Both the position numbers and the translations under genes were made by a program. Under the pieces are notes generated by a model. That model ran no database searches. It was given only the letters and a program-made list of their open reading frames with translations, and was not told the origin of the DNA. From Rhizophagus clarus (taxonomy: Eukaryota; Glomeromycota; Glomeromycetes; Glomerales; Glomeraceae), in the NCBI GenBank assembly GCA_015698045.1, contig BLAL01000044.1:1208501-1272500 (forward strand): a DNA stretch of 64,000 nucleotides. The letters are read 5' to 3'. This document shows, piece by piece, positions 58,441 to 64,000 of this stretch; position 1 is the stretch's first letter, and each line of letters starts with the position of its first letter.

Positions 58441-59515
58441 TCACTAAAATTACCTAAAGTATGTTTTGCACCTTTTGTAATATTTAATTAATTTTAATTT
58501 TAATAAATAATACAAGTAAAATTTTTGTGCAAACAAATCACAAAATACAAATCGAAATCATTTAAAACTCTTATACCGGTACAAATCACTTTTTTCAATT
58601 TTTTAATGCAACATTACTATTTATTCACAAATGAGCGATAACAACAATATATTACTGTACATTGAATTATTTTTTATGTAATAAAATAATAATAAATAGA
58701 AAGATCTAAACTTTATTATTATAATCATTCATTATATTAATGAAAATTATGAAAAATTTTATCGTGAAATTTTTATTAATTTTATGAATTTGGTCGATAG
58801 TTATGATAGGTACGGGTGAAGAATAGACATCACATGAAAAACTGTTCTTTTTGATAAATAATAGTGACACTGGAGTGATGCTCATAACTAACGCCACCAG
58901 GTAATACAACGACGCAGATCGAAATAAATCTTTCGTTTTTTTTTTTTTATCAAAAATTTTGCGGACCGAAAGATGTCTAGACCTTTATTTTTTTTTGAGA
59001 TTTTCACGGACCGATTATTCGGACAAACAAATCGAAAATGTTCCTATTGTCATGTTATCTATCTATTAAGGAAGAAAAATTCTTGAAACAAAACGATAAC
59101 GCCTAAAAATTTCTTTTATGTGAGTATAGATATGCATACATAAATTTTAATCTTTTTTGGACCAATTAATCGAAGAAAGAATTTCATTAATAACATATTT
59201 TAAATAATTGATTATGAGTAATTTTTCCGATTGACTGATTGACCATGTTGGCGGAAGATCCGCAAGATAATTTGTCCTGATTATCACATTCTTTTATGTA
59301 CAATTTATTTTCGGATCTCTCAATTGTTTGTGTTCCCCTGTGGCATAAATATGCTCATGTTTTACATAATATACAATCGGAACGAGAACTCCAGTATCAG
59401 CCAATCAAAATCATTGATTGATATTAACTTAATTATTTTAATTTATTCTTACACAATCAAAACAGAATGTAAAATAAATGACAAATATTTATATCTCGTC
59501 GACCAGACGAAGACG

Positions 59516-59517
<2 letters not shown>

Positions 59518-59591
<74 letters not shown>
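59518..59591. repeat. A42 tract followed by (TA)n
   Basis: Forty-two consecutive A residues (59518-59559) followed by about 16 TA dinucleotides, ending 32 bp before the F-box start codon. Poly(dA) tracts exclude nucleosomes, so this may act as the core promoter of the F-box gene. It could alternatively be the fossil tail of a retrotransposed sequence. Confidence 0.75.
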
Positions 59592-59622
59592 TTCTTTTCA
59601 ATTTTTTTCTCTCAAAAAAAAC

Positions 59623-61095
59623 ATGGCACAATTAAATCTTAATGAAGATTGTATTTTAAACGTATTGGAAAATTTATCAGAAAATCCAAAACATTTATAT
59701 AATTGTATACAAATCAATCATGAATGGTCCAAAGTAGGAGTATCAGTACTTTGGAGATATTATCCATGGAAGAATACATTTTATTCAAAAAAATTTTGGA
59801 AACCAATATCTCATACAATACTTTTATCACTTCCTTTAGGAATAAAAGAATTAATAATTCTTAAAGATATAACCAAAACTTATATTATGAATAATAATCC
59901 TATGTATAATTATACATCATATTGTAGAATCTTATCACAAAATTTAATACATAAAATAGCGAGTGGAATCTTAAATGAGAATAATTATAATTCATTTAAT
60001 CAAAATTTTTTAATTGAAGAATTATGGAAATTATTTTTAAATAATTTAAAAAAGATAGATTATTTTATATTACCAAATAATTTATCATTAATAACATTAT
60101 ATGATGATGATAAATATATTACAAATTTTCAATCCATAGTAAAATTAGAATGTTCAACCAGAATAACACCAGATATTTATAAACAATTATCCAAAATAAC
60201 CAATGATATAACAGAATTAATTATATATATTTATTTTGATTATCCAAATTATGATAATAATGGATTGGCGAAATTAATATCATCACAAAAAAATTTAAGA
60301 TCGATCAAATTCGTATCTTATGATTATGAAAAAAATTCCACCTTAAACAATTTATCAGAATCATTAAAATCATGTTCAAATACTTTAAATTCTATTGAAT
60401 TTAAAGAAGAAGATATATCATCATTAATTATTAATCCATCATTAATAAATTTAAAACGTTTAATCATCGATTTAGGGAAAGAAAATACATTTATTAGTCA
60501 AAATTTAATATCAATAAATTCTATTGAATTATCATCATTAGAAGTATTAGAAATCACCTTATTTCAAATCAATTTATTTGATTCATTCATATCACTTTTA
60601 AAACAAACGAAATCAAAATTGAAAAGAATTAGAATTGAAACAAATTATATTAAAGAAGATGAATTTATTTTAAATTATATTAGTACACTTATCGAATATT
60701 GTCCTTTAATAGAAGATTTGAATTTATGGGTGACGAATGAGGAATTGGAAATTTTAGAATTATTATTGATTTCTTGCACTAAATTAAAACAAATTCAACT
60801 TGAAACGAGATTAAATTATCATGAAAAAGATGAAATTTTAGAAGCCAAACCATTTTTTGAATTATTATCTACGAAAGGAGTAAATAATTTAAAGGAAATT
60901 AATTTGATAGGAAAATGGAATTTTAATAATGAAGAATTCGAAAATTTTTTGTTAACTTTTGATGAAGAAAATGATGATGGATTAAAAATAGGATTTCATT
61001 GTGTGAATGAAGATGAGAAAGAAAAGTTTGAAAATACTTGTCAAGTATTCAAAGAAAAAGGTATCCTAAAAAAATACGAATTTAATTATAGATGA
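59623..61095 (+). CDS. F-box protein with degenerate LRR-like C-terminus (490 aa, single exon)
   Basis: The N-terminus is an F-box: LNEDCILNVLENLSENPKHL, then YNCIQINHEWSKVGVSVLWR (about residues 5-45). The rest is Leu/Ile/Asn-rich with irregular LRR-like repeats (for example LEVLEITLFQINLFDSFISL and CPLIEDLNLWVTNEELEILE). This is the layout of the very large F-box family of Glomeromycotina. By family knowledge it binds Skp1 in an SCF ubiquitin ligase and recruits substrates through the C-terminal repeats; the substrate is unknown. The start is the first ATG after a CT-rich leader and the A42/(TA)n tract. The frame is intact, without introns, and ends in TGA at 61093-61095, followed by a 9-bp minisatellite. 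Confidence 0.88.
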   Translation: MAQLNLNEDCILNVLENLSENPKHLYNCIQINHEWSKVGVSVLWRYYPWKNTFYSKKFWKPISHTILLSLPLGIKELIILKDITKTYIMNNNPMYNYTSYCRILSQNLIHKIASGILNENNYNSFNQNFLIEELWKLFLNNLKKIDYFILPNNLSLITLYDDDKYITNFQSIVKLECSTRITPDIYKQLSKITNDITELIIYIYFDYPNYDNNGLAKLISSQKNLRSIKFVSYDYEKNSTLNNLSESLKSCSNTLNSIEFKEEDISSLIINPSLINLKRLIIDLGKENTFISQNLISINSIELSSLEVLEITLFQINLFDSFISLLKQTKSKLKRIRIETNYIKEDEFILNYISTLIEYCPLIEDLNLWVTNEELEILELLLISCTKLKQIQLETRLNYHEKDEILEAKPFFELLSTKGVNNLKEINLIGKWNFNNEEFENFLLTFDEENDDGLKIGFHCVNEDEKEKFENTCQVFKEKGILKKYEFNYR

Positions 61096-61104
61096 AACTG
61101 TCAG

Positions 61105-61250
61105 GGGTTTGAATAATGTGAATAATGTGAATAATATGAACAGTGTCAATGTTGTTTCAATAGTGTCAAACTGTCAAACTGTCAATAGTGTCAATAGTGT
61201 CAATAGTGTCAATAGTGTGAATACTGATTAATGTCAATAGTGTTAGTGTT
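61105..61250. repeat. 9-bp minisatellite
   Basis: Tandem GTGTCAATA and related GTGAATAAT/CTGTCAAA units (about 14) begin about ten bases after the F-box stop codon and would lie in its 3' untranslated region. Confidence 0.8.
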
Positions 61251-62813
61251 AATAATTTTATAATTATCAATTTAATAAAGACGAATTTGAAACCATGAAA
61301 CTAACTAATAATAGGTTTAAATATAGTAATTGATCCGACAAGATCTAATCTATAAATAGTATATAGCATTTTAACAATAAAATGATTATTCGCGTTAATT
61401 TCTTGTTAATACTTCACTGCGGTATAAGTAATGAAATTCACGAGATTCATGAGAATGGGCGCACGCACTTTTCTCAATTTGAATTTATTGCTTGATGACC
61501 TGATCAAACACTCTCGATAATCCTATGTTTCACATCGGAAATGTTGTATCAAAAAAAAAAAAAAAAAAAATATTTTATAATAAATCTTGAATTTCGGATG
61601 AAAATATTTAAAAATTCATTTTCTTACGAATCAACTCAAATGTATATATATTTAATGCATAATAATTGTTACTTTCATTACTTCACAATTAATCTCTTGA
61701 AATTGGTGGTACTGATCTTCTTAATTAATTAAGATATTTGTTTATATTTTGTTTATTTAATAATGAGTCAATGGTGGTGATGACAAATTAAAGTCTTTTA
61801 TTATTTACACTATAAAACTATAAACATTTAATGATTTAATGAAACACAAATCCCTTTCCCACAAGAATTCTCTAGGAAATTTCGAACTTTAACGTTACTA
61901 ATTTTTATATATGGAAATTCGAAGTTTGTTACCTTGTACAATTGTACTAAGGTTTATTTATTATTACATTTTTCATTTTTTTTAAAAAAAAAAAAAATTA
62001 GAAAAAGAAAAAGAAAGAAAGAAAATTTTCTTTAAAAAAAAAAAAGAATTTTTCTTTCTCCATTTTTTTTTTTTTTTCTTTGTTGAAAAAAAAACAAATT
62101 TGAAACTAAATTATTCGTTTTACCATCTATAAAAGGGAATCTTAATCGTTACTTCGTTTCAAAAAGAAAGATTTATCCAATTATGGTTATCCATTATTGT
62201 AGATTATTACTCTAGTGAGACAGAATTTTGAATGGATTCACTGAAATGGTATTCTAAACTTTACTTTTATAATCCTTAAACGTTGTCTGTCAAGATTATG
62301 ATTCCTTGAGGATTATTCGACAACGCTATATTTACTCATATGACCTTGATATAGAAGTACAGTGTAACTTTCAATTAAATACATCTTTTTTTTTTTAAAA
62401 AAAAAAAAAAAAATTTTTTTTGTTGTACTAAAATCCTAAACTTTAAATTAGTAGGGATTTTTTAACTGGTGCTTTTATGGGTTACCTAAAAACAATGAAA
62501 TTTGTTATATTCTCGCGTAAAATTTTTCAACAATAATTTTCAATTTAATCAAGGTATTTCACAACATTCTCTCTTTTTATGGTTATTTCAATAAAAAAAA
62601 AATTATTACAACATTAATTACAAAAAATACAAATTTAGTAATATACATTTTATTTATAAATTTCATCCAATTTTATAAGAACAGGTTTATTACCATATCT
62701 TTACTATTTCCTAAAAAAATATATATATATATATATGTATGCTCTATATATATATATATATATATATATCATCTGCCCCTTATTATTTTTTAAGAAAAAT
62801 AAATAAGTAAACA
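61251..62813. other. Intergenic region with A/T tracts
   Basis: No gene. Notable are mirror-like A/T tracts that can fold (61980-62095: A-run, GAAAGAAAGAAA, then the complementary TTTCTTTCTCC; and T12A16T9 around 62380-62420), and two (TA)n runs (62721-62770) just upstream of the kinase-like gene. Confidence 0.5.
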
Positions 62814-64000
62814 ATGGTGGAAAGTGGGAAGTGGATCGATGATGTAGTCAAATCGCATTACATCAGCTTAATTCCCTTTGAGGAATTTTATCTTGAGAGT
62901 GATGATAATAAAATTGGTTTTTGGAAAGAAACTGGAAAAAATGTTTTGTTTAAAATATTTAAAGACAATGTAACCATTAATGATAAGATGGAAAAATCCT
63001 TCCTTCGTGAGGTAAGTATTAAGATGATTAAAGATGATTGATTATTGGTTCCTTCGCATACATAATTGAATATAAAAATATATATATGTATATATATTTT
63101 TATATTTATTTTATTTTATTTATTTATTTATTTATTTATTTTTTTCAGTTAAAATTACATTTACGAAGGGATTTTAACGAACGAATAATTCAGATATTTG
63201 GATTATCTCAAAGTAATTATTATATCTTTTCAAATATAAAATTATTTCTTATATATATTTATATATTTTATATATATAATCGAAAAAAAAAACTTATCTT
63301 GAAATAATATTTAGAGAATTTTTATCATCTTATTCGATAGATCCAACGACGAAATCTTTTTTTTTAGTGATACAATATGCAGATGGAGGAAATTTACAAA
63401 ATATTTTAAAAAATACAAAATTATCTTGGATCGATAAACTTAATTTAGCTCATCAAATTTCTGATGGTTTAAATTTTCTTCATTCAAATGGAATGATACA
63501 TGGAAATCTGGTAATACATTAAAAACTTTGATTATTTTTCGATAAACTTATTGTTTTAATTTTTTTTTTTTTTCTTTTTTCTTTTTTCTTTTTTCTTTTT
63601 TTTTTTTTTCTTTTGCTGCGCATAACATTACAGTATCCCTGGAATGTACTGTTTCACCAAAATCGTGCAAAATTAACAAATTTCGGTATATTAGGACACT
63701 TAGTGATAAACACTTCTCAAAACTCTTCTTCTGACGATGATTTCTCGATTAAAAATATACCCTATATTGAACCACAAATTTTATTTGATGGAACTTATCA
63801 AAAAGACGCGCGTTCTGATATTTATAGTTTCGGAATGATATTGTGGGAAATATCAAGTGGAAAATCTCCTTATACCAGTAACAATATAAACTTAAATAGA
63901 GATGATTTAATATCAAATATATTAAAAAATAAACGAGAAAAAATTATATCTGATACGCCAAAAAAATATAGCGATTTATATATTGAATGTTGGAATAATG
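62814..64000 (+). CDS. Kinase-family protein lacking HRD and DFG aspartates (probable pseudokinase), partial at right edge
   Basis: Exons 62814-63011, 63149-63212, 63341-63510 and 63634 to beyond 64000 join in frame (introns GTAAGT..TTTCAG, GTAATT..GATAG, GTAATA..TTACAG). An acceptor at 63316, adding eight codons, is also possible, but 63341 gives the family-typical IFGLSQNPTTKSFFLVIQYA. The ATP-site Lys appears kept (NVLFKIF, K47), as does YADGGNLQNIL of the hinge region. The catalytic HRD is replaced by HGN (MIHGNL, 141-144) and DFG by NFG (KLTNFG, N160). Downstream motifs are normal: YIEPQILFDGTYQKDARSDI followed by YSFGMILWEISSGKSPY. By family knowledge loss of both aspartates usually abolishes phosphotransfer. 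The frame is open, so this looks like an expressed pseudokinase rather than a decayed gene. (TA)n tracts precede it. The C-terminal lobe is cut by the window end. Confidence 0.82.

Larger units (their letters stand above)
56427..59515. other. Mostly non-coding interval between duplication copy 2 and the F-box gene
   Basis: Contains a degenerate tRNA-like sequence (about 56524-56592) and a decayed gene (about 57780-58440), both listed separately. Otherwise I see no gene. Small frames at 58706-58909 and 59324-59635 lack any protein-like character. Confidence 0.4.

Noticed and set aside
58706..58909. 67-codon minus-strand frame with a hydrophobic start
   Set aside because: No homology I recognise, low-complexity Asn/Ile tail, no neighbouring exon signals.
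59324..59635. 103-codon frame running through the A42 and TA tracts
   Set aside because: Poly-Lys and Ile-Tyr runs come from the A42 and TA repeats; it overlaps the F-box start.

Overview
The window looks like nuclear DNA of an arbuscular mycorrhizal fungus (Glomeromycotina, Rhizophagus-like). It is extremely A+T-rich. Its genes have short introns of roughly 65-130 nt with GTRAG donors and TAG/CAG acceptors. The gene families are those expanded in that group: kinase-like proteins with an N-terminal CxxC...CxxC knuckle, an RBR E3 ligase, an F-box protein, NmrA-like reductases and pogo-type transposases. The species assignment is inference.

Layout. The first exon of a kinase-family gene leaves the window at the left edge (1-125, minus). 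From about 1.6 to 37.6 kb the sequence is almost pure mobile and repetitive DNA. It holds three large non-coding elements with CCCTATAA-type ends and 3-bp target duplications (1694-3937, 4313-9638, 13928-20588), two decayed pogo-type transposons (10107-12363, 35741-37617), at least seven MITE-sized elements, several minisatellites and a 1.7-kb polypyrimidine tract. Its most striking content is a set of tandem arrays whose roughly 105-130-bp units look like a short exon followed by an intron: GTAAG/GTATAAT-like donor, TACTAAC-like branch site, pyrimidine tract, AG. Donor and branch motifs both lie in or beside short inverted repeats. TTA/TAA-targeting elements have inserted repeatedly at the centre of the branch-site palindrome.

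From 37.6 to 45.7 kb I see little except one isolated conserved exon (42547-42962, minus). From 45.7 kb genes become denser: a five-repeat protein of unknown function (45757-46731), a five-exon RBR ubiquitin ligase (46960-48298), and a 3.4-kb segmental duplication carrying two intact three-exon NmrA-like reductase genes (50184-51208 and 54775-55800, minus). The two copies are separated by a satellite-bearing element, and only the second copy carries a foldback MITE. A decayed gene (about 57.8-58.4 kb), an intact F-box protein (59623-61095) and the 5' part of a kinase-family gene that lacks the HRD and DFG aspartates (62814 to the window end) complete the right side.

There is no operon-like organisation. 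The genes act separately: ubiquitin transfer and substrate selection (RBR, F-box), NAD(P)-dependent reduction (NmrA-like pair) and signalling (kinase-like genes). The left half is a transposon graveyard in which elements are nested inside one another.
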